Of a stretch of 23,745 nt of DNA, positions 7,378 through 11,842 are shown one piece after another. The position numbers were made by a program, and so were the translations under genes. Source of the stretch: a virus. How positions within the stretch are numbered: the first letter of the stretch is position 1; each line of letters opens with the position of its first letter. The stretch spans positions 1 to 23,745 of IMG/VR virus record IMGVR_UViG_3300000213_000007, one strand, 5' to 3'. The notes below the pieces were generated by a model. That model was not told where the DNA came from, did no database searches, and saw only the letters and a list, made by a program, of their open reading frames with translations.

Positions 7378-7498
7378 TAAGATATTCGATAAGTTAGACG
7401 AATGGACCAAAGAGTATGGAGCATTAATAGTTGTTATGATTATGATGTTCGTACTTAGTAGTTTAATAGTAATAGGTTGGATGATAAGTTTATTATAA
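7367..7498 (+). CDS. 43-residue membrane microprotein
   Basis: MDTDKIFDKLDEWTKEYGAL then a hydrophobic helix IVVMIMMFVLSSLIVIGWMI. It starts within the zinc-ribbon gene in another frame, with GGG(T)GGGAAAAAG upstream. A membrane topology like the phage spanin or holin partners is possible but not shown. Confidence 0.6.
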   Translation: MDTDKIFDKLDEWTKEYGALIVVMIMMFVLSSLIVIGWMISLL

Positions 7499-7507
7499 GG
7501 AGATAAA

Positions 7508-8059
7508 ATGAAGAGAGTTTTATTAGTAACAGGGGTGGCATTAGTCACAGCAGTAGTTTTAACAGGATGTCAAGATAAATCACAAACTGAGAAGGATAAA
7601 GAACAAGTAGCAAACCAGCAAGCTCAATATTCAGCATCACAGCCAGTTCCAGCGTATGATTGGTCATTAGAACGTCATCTAATGATCGAGTTATATAATA
7701 CAAGGAATATGAAGGCAGTAACGCATTCAGTTTGGCGTAGTAATTCTGGTGTAGTGGAAGGTGATTGCCCGAGTATGGGATTTGGTATGCCGTATGATAC
7801 TAGCTTAACTAATCCATTAAAAGGTCAATATTATAGAAACGGCGGAACAGTAGTTGTCGAACAAGCAGAACCAAATGGTATCTTCGCTTCAAAAAATACA
7901 CAAGCTACATGGGTTATGTGTACGAATAAATTTGGATCTATCGAACCGGTCTATGTAGAATCTAAAGTTACTGCATACCCATATCCAGTATCAACAGATT
8001 ATAAAACAAATCGTGTAACTAAAGCTGGCAAGTCAACTGTGACAATCAGTGCTAACTAA
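7508..8059 (+). CDS. Phage lipoprotein
   Basis: 183 residues. The N-terminus MKRVLLVTGVALVTAVVLTG ends at Cys21 in the lipobox LTGC, so it is a lipoprotein processed by signal peptidase II. A Gln/Ser-rich spacer follows, then a conserved domain with YDWSLERHLMIELYNTRN and CPSMGFGMPYDTSLTNPL, which I know from lipoproteins of many myophages. Cys78 and Cys139 may form a disulphide. It probably acts at the host envelope, possibly in superinfection exclusion, but this is not established. Strong ribosome site AAGGAG. Confidence 0.8.
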   Translation: MKRVLLVTGVALVTAVVLTGCQDKSQTEKDKEQVANQQAQYSASQPVPAYDWSLERHLMIELYNTRNMKAVTHSVWRSNSGVVEGDCPSMGFGMPYDTSLTNPLKGQYYRNGGTVVVEQAEPNGIFASKNTQATWVMCTNKFGSIEPVYVESKVTAYPYPVSTDYKTNRVTKAGKSTVTISAN

Positions 8060-8070
8060 GGAGCAGTAAA

Positions 8071-8217
8071 ATGGGAAAACAAGCAATATCGGGTGTTATT
8101 ATTAGGAAAAATGCCAATGGTAATAAAACGAATAAGAAGGCAAGTAGTCACGGGACATTCCGTTGCGTAAGGAAGCCTAATAGTCCACAATGTAAAAAGC
8201 AAGGAGTAGGAAAATGA
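8071..8217 (+). CDS. Small basic protein, unknown function
   Basis: 48 residues, MGKQAISGVIIRKNANGNKT and a Lys/Asn/Ser-rich remainder with two cysteines (Cys37 and Cys45). AAGGAGCAG ribosome site. ATGA overlap with the next gene. Possibly nucleic-acid binding by charge; otherwise unrecognised. Confidence 0.6.
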   Translation: MGKQAISGVIIRKNANGNKTNKKASSHGTFRCVRKPNSPQCKKQGVGK

Positions 8218-8543
8218 TTACATTTAACACATTAGAAAATTATGTAAACGCATACAAGCAGGCCAACGAAGGTGTAGAATTAATCCAAAAAGGACTTCAG
8301 ATGGTTGGGAATGAATCCAATTATATGATGGAATCTCATGTTGATTATTGGCAAGAGCAAATGCTTACCGAAGCTGTGGGAGATAAAGCAATGGAAGCAT
8401 TGTGTCTTTGGTTGTGGGATTATGAGATGGGATTAAACTGTCCGGAAGACGATGATAGTATACCATCTGATCTAAGAGAATTGTACGATACAATTCTTGT
8501 GCCAGCGATAAAGGAATATTACAAAAAATTATCCAATGGATAA
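8214..8543 (+). CDS. Acidic helical phage protein, unknown function
   Basis: 109 residues, strongly acidic, helical, with WLWDYEMGLNCPEDDDSIP in the centre. Ribosome site AAGGAG before the ATG in the ATGA overlap. Shares 8 bases with the next gene. No known domain seen. Confidence 0.65.
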   Translation: MITFNTLENYVNAYKQANEGVELIQKGLQMVGNESNYMMESHVDYWQEQMLTEAVGDKAMEALCLWLWDYEMGLNCPEDDDSIPSDLRELYDTILVPAIKEYYKKLSNG

Positions 8544-8781
8544 ACAGCCTAAGACATTATCTAAATTAAGAGATATCCTTGAAGAAGATGGGTACAAGCC
8601 TATTAACTTCATGGGATATCGCTTAGAATATAAAGGGTGTGAAATAACATTAGCTAATGATGTATGGTTCATAAAAACAAAGACAGAACATATAGGATGT
8701 TCGTCTATGACAGTAGTAAATAGAGTTAGGAAATTATTAGGAGTAAATAAAATTACAAAAATGCTCGACAATGCTAAATAA
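8536..8781 (+). CDS. Small phage protein, unknown function
   Basis: 81 residues: MDKQPKTLSKLRDILEEDGY, then a beta-rich middle (YRLEYKGCEITLANDVWFIK) and a basic helix (TVVNRVRKLLGVNK). Mixed alpha/beta; possibly nucleic-acid binding through the last helix. Overlaps the upstream gene by 8 bases. Confidence 0.6.
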   Translation: MDKQPKTLSKLRDILEEDGYKPINFMGYRLEYKGCEITLANDVWFIKTKTEHIGCSSMTVVNRVRKLLGVNKITKMLDNAK

Positions 8782-8810
8782 ACATAATATAATAAACAAA
8801 TAATATAAAA

Positions 8811-8939
8811 ATGAAACAAGAATATAAATGTAAACACAGTCTCAGACAAGATAGCTGGGAAGACTATTGCGGCTCGATATCGTTTGATGCCACGCATATT
8901 AGTCGTAATCCGTTACAAAAATGGCGCGAGGATTTTTAG
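8811..8939 (+). CDS. Possible 42-residue leader-type ORF
   Basis: Product MKQEYKCKHSLRQDSWEDYC then GSISFDATHISRNPLQKW and REDF. No convincing ribosome site. Its stop codon (8937-8939) lies inside the 5' arm of the antiterminator helix described for 8926-8998, where ribosome occupancy would decide the fold, so it could act as a leader peptide. Confidence 0.35.
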   Translation: MKQEYKCKHSLRQDSWEDYCGSISFDATHISRNPLQKWREDF

Positions 8940-8998
8940 TTAATACTAATCAACAAAATAACTAAAAACCCTCGCTAAGAAATTAGGAGGGTTTTTTT
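8926..8998 (+). promoter_or_regulatory. Attenuator-like mutually exclusive hairpins
   Basis: Segment 1 (8926-8942) pairs with segment 2 (8959-8975) at 16 of 17 positions. Part of segment 2 (8964-8973, AAAAACCCTC) also pairs with segment 3 (8987-8996), followed by a T-run, making an intrinsic terminator. Segment 3 contains GGAGGG, the ribosome site of the gene at 8999. The 1:2 fold would therefore free both readthrough and translation, while 2:3 would block both. Confidence 0.65.
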
Positions 8999-9136
8999 AT
9001 GAGACAAATAATAAAACAGAGTCAAGGATCAAGAAATTACGTAGCCAAAAATGCTCATAAAGCTAATAAAGCTGTTGTGTATAGAGATAGAACAAAGTAT
9101 TGTAGAAAAGATAAACATAAAAATAATTTATGGTAG
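8999..9136 (+). CDS. Small basic protein of the RNxVAKNxxxxNKAxVxRDR type
   Basis: 45 residues, MRQIIKQSQGSRNYVAKNAH, then KANKAVVYRDRTKYCRKDKH and KNNLW. The arrangement RN-VAKN, NKA-V-RDR and RK-KHK is that of short very basic proteins found in proteobacteria and their phages, presumed RNA- or ribosome-associated but without proven function. The ribosome site GGAGGG is the 3' arm of the upstream terminator hairpin. It lies just before the promoter of the tRNA array. Confidence 0.7.
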   Translation: MRQIIKQSQGSRNYVAKNAHKANKAVVYRDRTKYCRKDKHKNNLW

Positions 9137-9152
9137 TATAAAAACTTTTTAG

Positions 9153-9180
9153 TTGACATTACTAATAATTATTGTATAAT
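9153..9180 (+). promoter_or_regulatory. Consensus sigma70 promoter of the tRNA array
   Basis: TTGACA 9153-9158 and TATAAT 9175-9180 with a 16-base spacer. Start of transcription expected near 9187, about 260 bases before the first tRNA. Confidence 0.88.
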
Positions 9181-9186
9181 AGTAGA

Positions 9187-9446
9187 TATAGTTACCCAGA
9201 ACTAAGAGCTGGGGAATACTGGAGGGAACAAGCCTTATGTGGCGGAAACCAATGGTACTATATAGTAAAGCATATAGTAAAGCATATTGTTAAACAGTGT
9301 GCTTTACTATAATAATATAAAGTATAGGTTGTAGATAAGGAACGATTAATCATCTGAACGGATATGCTACCTTACCAAAAGCGATACCCTAGTTGGTTGG
9401 AGTGATTACTAATTTAACGGGATTGTTAGTAGGTTAAAAATTCAAA
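9187..9446 (+). other. Structured leader of the tRNA array, non-coding
   Basis: No coding frame. Visible structure: CCCAG-aactaagag-CTGGG near the start; a perfect tandem 12-bp repeat TATAGTAAAGCA at 9261-9272 and 9273-9284, with its exact inverted copy at 9300-9311, so either repeat can pair with the inverted copy; and TACTAA/TTAGTA around 9406-9431. Function unknown; it may guide processing of the long tRNA precursor. Confidence 0.5.
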
Positions 9447-9537
9447 GGGGAGAATGAGCAATGGCGAGCTCAAGTGGCTGTAACCCACCCGCATTGTCAA
9501 TAAGTCTGTAATGGTTCGACTCCATTTCTCCTCACCA
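9447..9537 (+). tRNA. tRNA-Tyr(GTA)
   Basis: Acceptor GGGGAGA/TCTCCTC, D stem GAGC/GCTC, anticodon loop CTGTAAC (GTA), long variable arm as expected for bacterial tRNA-Tyr, canonical T-loop TTCGACT, A73 and encoded CCA. Confidence 0.92.
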
Positions 9538-9543
9538 AATATA

Positions 9544-9635
9544 GGGCAATTAAAGGGAATTAGGTATACCTATTTGGTATACCTATTTGTTTTAGAAATA
9601 AGTGTTTCTCGGAACGAGACCGAAGTTGCCCACCA
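9544..9635 (+). tRNA. tRNA-Lys(TTT)-like, rearranged D-arm region, perhaps pseudogene
   Basis: Acceptor GGGCAAT/GTTGCCC with A73 and CCA, anticodon stem TATTT/AAATA and loop GTTTTAG (TTT). The segment between acceptor and anticodon arm is about twice the normal length because GGTATACCTATTT is perfectly duplicated in tandem (9563-9575, 9576-9588). The T-loop is AACGAGA, with A54 and A55 instead of TT. Either a decayed gene or a deliberately altered tRNA; a normal tRNA-Lys(TTT) exists at 10577. Confidence 0.6.
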
Positions 9636-9643
9636 ATTATAAA

Positions 9644-9721
9644 GCTCTGGTATCCCAATCTGGTAGAGGAAGTGGAATTAAAATCCATACAGTGTGGATT
9701 CGAATCCCACCCGGAGCACCA
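9644..9721 (+). tRNA. tRNA-Leu(TAA) with a short variable loop
   Basis: Acceptor GCTCTGG/CCGGAGC, D-loop with CTGGTAGA, anticodon stem GTGGA/TCCAT and loop ATTAAAA (TAA), T-loop TTCGAAT, A73 and CCA. Only about 5 bases lie between the anticodon and T stems, whereas leucine tRNAs normally have a long variable arm. Confidence 0.85.
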
Positions 9722-9775
9722 AATACTCTGTTTGCTAGTGCAGAAAGTAATTCTAAAAACTAGCACTAATTTAAT

Positions 9776-9867
9776 GGAAGATGATATGATTTGATGGAAA
9801 TTGTCCTAGTCTTGAAAACTAGTGGATCCTGTGAAGGGTTGGGGATCGTGCCCTCCGTCTTCCGCCA
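9776..9867 (+). tRNA. tRNA-Ser(TGA), A54/T58 T-loop
   Basis: Acceptor GGAAGAT/GTCTTCC, anticodon stem CTAGT/ACTAG with loop CTTGAAA (TGA), long variable arm, G73 and CCA as expected for serine. The T-loop reads ATCGTGC, with A54 and T58. The 54 bases upstream contain a 7-bp hairpin TGCTAGT/ACTAGCA. Confidence 0.9.
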
Positions 9868-9872
9868 TTTAC

Positions 9873-9948
9873 GCAACCTTGGCATATGTGGTCTGTGCGA
9901 AAGTTTGAAGAACTTTAGATTCTTGTTCGATTCAAGAAGGTTGCACCA
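9873..9948 (+). tRNA. tRNA-Phe(GAA)
   Basis: Acceptor GCAACCT/AGGTTGC, D stem GCAT/GTGC, anticodon stem AAAGT/ACTTT with loop TTGAAGA (GAA), T-loop TTCGATT, A73, CCA. Confidence 0.94.
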
Positions 9949-9955
9949 AGTTAAG

Positions 9956-10024
9956 GGGGATGCCGTATGGGACGGACTTTTGATTTGCAATCAAGATGGC
10001 TGGGATCGTTACCCAGTATCTCCA
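9956..10024 (+). tRNA. tRNA-Ala(TGC), A54/T58 T-loop
   Basis: Acceptor GGGGATG/TATCTCC with a G3-T70 wobble, the main alanine identity element. Anticodon stem TTTGA/TCAAG with loop TTTGCAA (TGC). T stem CTGGG/CCCAG is perfect, T-loop ATCGTTA. A73; CCA not encoded. The D arm is short. Confidence 0.85.
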
Positions 10025-10034
10025 CAAAAAAGGT

Positions 10035-10123
10035 TTGCTATGTACTGTATTGCCTATTAAGGTAATACAAACTGGATAAGGATCGTATTCCGAAATGTAC
10101 TCGCCACAGGTACTACATAGCAA
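10035..10123 (+). ncRNA. Structured RNA element, copy 1 of a pair (paralogue at 13001)
   Basis: Closed by a perfect 10-bp helix TTGCTATGTA/TACATAGCAA. Inside are a hairpin TATTGCC-tattaa-GGTAATA, then AAACTGG, GGATCGTATTC and CGCCACAG. The core TTAAGGTAAT, AAACTGG, GGATCRTATTC, CGCCACAG is shared with 13001-13099, while the helices differ and covary. ATCGTAT resembles the altered T-loops of nearby tRNAs, so a tRNA origin is possible, but no normal cloverleaf fits. Confidence 0.65.
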
Positions 10124-10131
10124 TTTATTCT

Positions 10132-10205
10132 GGTTCCTTAGTTCAATAGGAGAACACCTTCCTTACAAGTAGAAGACGGTGGAGCGTTACCATCAGGAAT
10201 CACCA
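10132..10205 (+). tRNA. tRNA-Val(TAC), A54/T58 T-loop
   Basis: Acceptor GGTTCCT/AGGAATC, D stem GTTC/GAAC, loop CTTACAA (TAC) with mismatches in the anticodon stem, T stem GGTGG/CCATC, T-loop AGCGTTA (A54, G55, T58), A73, CCA. A second TAC tRNA with a canonical T-loop is at 11455. Confidence 0.85.
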
Positions 10206-10332
10206 AGATTGCTTCTACACTATAGAGGCACTGAATGCCAGTGAAATGGCCCAAAGGAGGAGACCGCTTAGATAGTAGCGTGGACATCTATTCTAGACAA
10301 TAGACCGAGTCGTAAAACTATCATTTAATTAT
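10206..10332 (+). other. Spacer with hairpins and a mini cloverleaf-like fold
   Basis: Contains CACTG-aatgc-CAGTG near 10229-10243, and at 10271-10322 a 6-bp closing helix GATAGT/ACTATC around TCTATT-ctagac-AATAGA. At 52 bases it is too short for a tRNA. No coding frame. Perhaps a decayed tRNA. Confidence 0.4.
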
Positions 10333-10405
10333 GCAATCGTAGCTTAATCGGGAAAGCGCCGGCTTGTCACGCCAGAGAGAGTGGGATCGTAGCCCATCGA
10401 TTGCG
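10333..10405 (+). tRNA. tRNA-Asp(GTC), A54/T58 T-loop
   Basis: Acceptor GCAATCG/CGATTGC, D stem GCTT/AAGC, loop TTGTCAC (GTC), T stem GTGGG/CCCAT, T-loop ATCGTAG, G73 as expected for Asp. CCA not encoded. Confidence 0.9.
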
Positions 10406-10418
10406 AACTATATTTAAT

Positions 10419-10495
10419 GGCGGGCATAGTGTAAAGGTTTGCACCTAACTCTGTGAAAGTTAAAGTATGAGAGCGACAACTCATTGCTCGCCCCA
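10419..10495 (+). tRNA. tRNA-His(GTG), 8-base T-loop
   Basis: Includes the extra G-1 opposite C73, the histidine identity pair. Acceptor GCGGGCA/TGCTCGC, D stem GTGT/GCAC, anticodon stem TAACT/AGTTA with loop CTGTGAA (GTG). T stem ATGAG/CTCAT closes an 8-base loop AGCGACAA. CCA encoded. Confidence 0.9.
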
Positions 10496-10500
10496 AATAT

Positions 10501-10570
10501 TTCCCGCGGTCTGGGACCAGCAGAGTCTCCAAAATTCAGTAGCGCGGTTCAATTCCGTGGCGGGAAGCCA
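10501..10570 (+). tRNA. tRNA-Trp(CCA), short D arm
   Basis: Acceptor TTCCCGC/GCGGGAA, loop CTCCAAA (CCA), T stem CGCGG/CCGTG, canonical T-loop TTCAATT, G73 as expected for Trp, CCA. At 70 bases it is short, because D and anticodon stems compete for the same bases. Confidence 0.85.
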
Positions 10571-10576
10571 AATATT

Positions 10577-10661
10577 GGGTCTGTCATCTAATGGTATGAT
10601 ACCGGACTTTTAATCCGGCGCAATAATTGCAATGAGAGTTCGATTCTCTCCGGACCCACCA
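10577..10661 (+). tRNA. tRNA-Lys(TTT) with an unusually long variable arm
   Basis: Acceptor GGGTCTG/CGGACCC, D stem ATC/GAT, anticodon stem CCGGA/TCCGG with loop CTTTTAA (TTT), T stem GAGAG/CTCTC, canonical T-loop, A73, CCA. About 15 bases, including a GCAAT-aa-TTGC hairpin, lie between the anticodon and T stems, a class II feature not expected for lysine. Confidence 0.88.
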
Positions 10662-10668
10662 TTTTAAT

Positions 10669-10744
10669 TTCCAGTGACCGAGCAAGTGAACGGGCCTGCC
10701 TGTTAAGCAGAGACCGCGGGGAGCGTTACCCTGACTGGGAGCCA
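10669..10744 (+). tRNA. tRNA-Asn(GTT), A54/T58 T-loop
   Basis: Acceptor TTCCAGT/ACTGGGA, D stem CCG/CGG, loop CTGTTAA (GTT), T stem CGGGG/CCCTG, T-loop AGCGTTA, G73 and CCA. Confidence 0.9.
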
Positions 10745-10748
10745 ATAT

Positions 10749-10824
10749 AGGACTATAACTCAGTTGGTAGAGTACTTGCCCGATAAGCAAGAAGTCGTGG
10801 GATCGTAGCCCACTAGTCCTACCA
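10749..10824 (+). tRNA. tRNA-Ile(GAT), A54/T58 T-loop and C33
   Basis: Acceptor AGGACTA/TAGTCCT, D stem ACTC/GAGT, anticodon stem CTTGC/GCAAG with loop CCGATAA: position 33 is C instead of the near-universal T. T stem GTGGG/CCCAC, T-loop ATCGTAG, A73, CCA. Confidence 0.9.
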
Positions 10825-10828
10825 AATA

Positions 10829-10903
10829 GGGACTGTAGCTTAAAGGTAAAGCATCCGACTCATAATCGGTAGAGTCTAAGTTCAATTCCTAGCAGTCCCA
10901 CCA
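10829..10903 (+). tRNA. tRNA with CAT anticodon (elongator Met or Ile2)
   Basis: Acceptor GGGACTG/CAGTCCC, D stem GCTT/AAGC, stem TCCGA/TCGGT with loop CTCATAA, T-loop TTCAATT, A73, CCA. CAT could read AUG or, if lysidinylated, AUA; the sequence does not decide. Confidence 0.9.
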
Positions 10904-10906
10904 TAT

Positions 10907-10992
10907 GCAATCGTGGACAAACTGGTATAGTCACTAGCCTTTCAAGCTAGAGCCGTAAGGCATTGCGGGTTCAAGCCCCGTCGGTTGCCCCA
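10907..10992 (+). tRNA. tRNA with TTC anticodon (Glu) on a class II body
   Basis: Acceptor GCAATCG/CGGTTGC, D stem GAC/GTC, anticodon stem CTAGC/GCTAG with loop CTTTCAA (TTC), an extra arm GCC-gtaa-GGC, T stem GCGGG/CCCGT, T-loop TTCAAGC, C73, CCA. The long arm and D-loop recall leucine or serine tRNAs, and C73 is atypical for Glu, so the charging identity is uncertain. Confidence 0.85.
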
Positions 10993-10998
10993 AATATA

Positions 10999-11073
10999 GC
11001 CCGGTAAGCATTAATAGTGATGCAACAGATTTGTAACCTGTAGAAGGGGGAGCATTACCTCCACTGGGCACCA
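10999..11073 (+). tRNA. tRNA-Thr(TGT), A54/T58 T-loop
   Basis: Acceptor GCCCGGT/ACTGGGC, D stem GCAT/ATGC, stem ACAG/CTGT with loop TTTGTAA (TGT), T stem GGGGG/CCTCC, T-loop AGCATTA, A73, CCA. Confidence 0.9.
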
Positions 11074-11203
11074 AACGAACTGATTGTCGTAATCAGATAG
11101 TAGTGGACAACTATGAAGAGAAGTGGAATAACTACCCACATTGTCACCCTACAGAGGATCTGTCGGCATGGCTGGTGTCGTAGCATATGCTCCAGCCACT
11201 CAT
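11074..11203 (+). other. Spacer with a series of hairpins
   Basis: CTGATT-gtcgt-AATCAG (11080-11096), ATAGT/ACTAT, GTGG/CCAC and TGGCTGG/CCAGCCA (11169-11175 with 11192-11198). No cloverleaf and no coding frame that I can support. Confidence 0.45.
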
Positions 11204-11280
11204 TGACCCTTAGACAAATTGGTAAAGTCAACGGTTTTTGATGCCGTTATTTCGAGGTTCGAGCCCTCGAGGGTCATCCA
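11204..11280 (+). tRNA. tRNA-Gln(TTG)
   Basis: Acceptor TGACCCT/AGGGTCA, D stem GAC/GTC, stem ACGGT/GCCGT with loop TTTTGAT (TTG), T stem CGAGG/CCTCG, canonical T-loop TTCGAGC, T73 (unusual), CCA. Confidence 0.9.
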
Positions 11281-11288
11281 AGTTAAAT

Positions 11289-11358
11289 GCGGGTAAGCTG
11301 ATGGACAGTCGCTGGCCTTCCAAGCCATGCAGTTAGGTTTCGAACACCTATATCCGCT
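11289..11358 (+). tRNA. tRNA-Gly(TCC)
   Basis: Acceptor GCGGGTA/TATCCGC, short D arm, stem CTGGC/GCCAT with loop CTTCCAA (TCC), T stem TAGGT/ACCTA with canonical T-loop. CCA not encoded. The following 96 bases hold small hairpins (GCATG-taatatt-CATGC; CTAATG/CATTAG). Confidence 0.88.
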
Positions 11359-11454
11359 CATTCTCATCAAAGCATGTAATATTCATGCAGGTCCACTAGA
11401 ACCTATTCTAATGCCTAGTAGAACATTAGTTCCGTCATTTTATAATGATGTCAT

Positions 11455-11527
11455 AGTCCATTAACTCAGATAGTAGAGTGTCTGATTTACATTCATAATG
11501 TCGGCAGTTCAATCCTGTCATGGACTA
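11455..11527 (+). tRNA. tRNA-Val(TAC), second copy, canonical T-loop
   Basis: Acceptor AGTCCAT/ATGGACT, D stem ACTC/GAGT, stem TCTGA/TCATA with loop TTTACAT (TAC), T stem GGCAG/CTGTC, T-loop TTCAATC, A73. CCA not encoded. Confidence 0.85.
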
Positions 11528-11547
11528 CACAATTTTTAAAGTTTTAT

Positions 11548-11621
11548 CTGCACGTAGCTCAGTCTGGTAGAGTATTCGGTTTGGAACTGAAAAGTCGCTG
11601 GTTCGAACCCAGCCGTGCAGA
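11548..11621 (+). tRNA. tRNA-Pro(TGG)
   Basis: Acceptor CTGCACG/CGTGCAG with C1-G72 as in bacterial tRNA-Pro, D stem GCTC/GAGT, stem TTCGG/CTGAA with loop TTTGGAA (TGG), T stem GCTGG/CCAGC with canonical T-loop, A73. CCA not encoded. Confidence 0.92.
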
Positions 11622-11692
11622 TACCAACAGTGTCAGGAATAGCAAGTGGAATATTTGCTATTTGTGCAATGATGTTTTATAGTTAGAAAAAC

Positions 11693-11763
11693 AGCGAGTT
11701 AGTCAAGGACTAAGTTGGGCTCATAATCCTTCCAGCCCGGAGCGTTACCGGGGCTCGCTACCA
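11693..11763 (+). tRNA. tRNA-Met(CAT), initiator-like anticodon stem, A54/T58 T-loop
   Basis: Acceptor AGCGAGT/GCTCGCT, loop CTCATAA preceded by GGG as in initiator tRNAs, weak A1-T72 end pair, T stem CCCGG/CCGGG, T-loop AGCGTTA, A73, CCA. It may serve as initiator or be a second elongator. A hairpin AATAGCAA/TTGCTATT lies just upstream. Confidence 0.85.
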
Positions 11764-11768
11764 TTTTT

Positions 11769-11842
11769 GTTCTACTCGGCTAATGGTTAGGCCACCGGGT
11801 TGCTAATCCCGGAAATCTTGGTTCGAATCCAAGTATAGAACA
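11769..11842 (+). tRNA. tRNA with GCT anticodon in an 8-base loop, no long arm
   Basis: D stem GGCT/GGCC, anticodon stem CCGGG/CCCGG closing the 8-base loop TTGCTAAT, short variable region, T stem CTTGG/CCAAG with canonical loop TTCGAAT. Acceptor GTTCTA/TAGAAC has one unpaired base. Serine tRNAs should have a long variable arm, and a proper Ser(GCT) exists at 14435, so identity and decoding are uncertain. Confidence 0.75.

Noticed and set aside
8529-8897. 122-codon minus-strand open frame
   Set aside because: Antisense to the 8536 gene and the attenuator region, with no ribosome site and a composition typical of the complement of AT-rich genes.
9560-10790. Open frames of 62-89 codons on both strands over the tRNA cluster
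   Set aside because: They run across complete tRNA genes, have no ribosome sites, and several encode runs typical of antisense tRNA (for example CxNLLESNKNLKF, VRRESNSHC). They are shadows of tRNA sequence.
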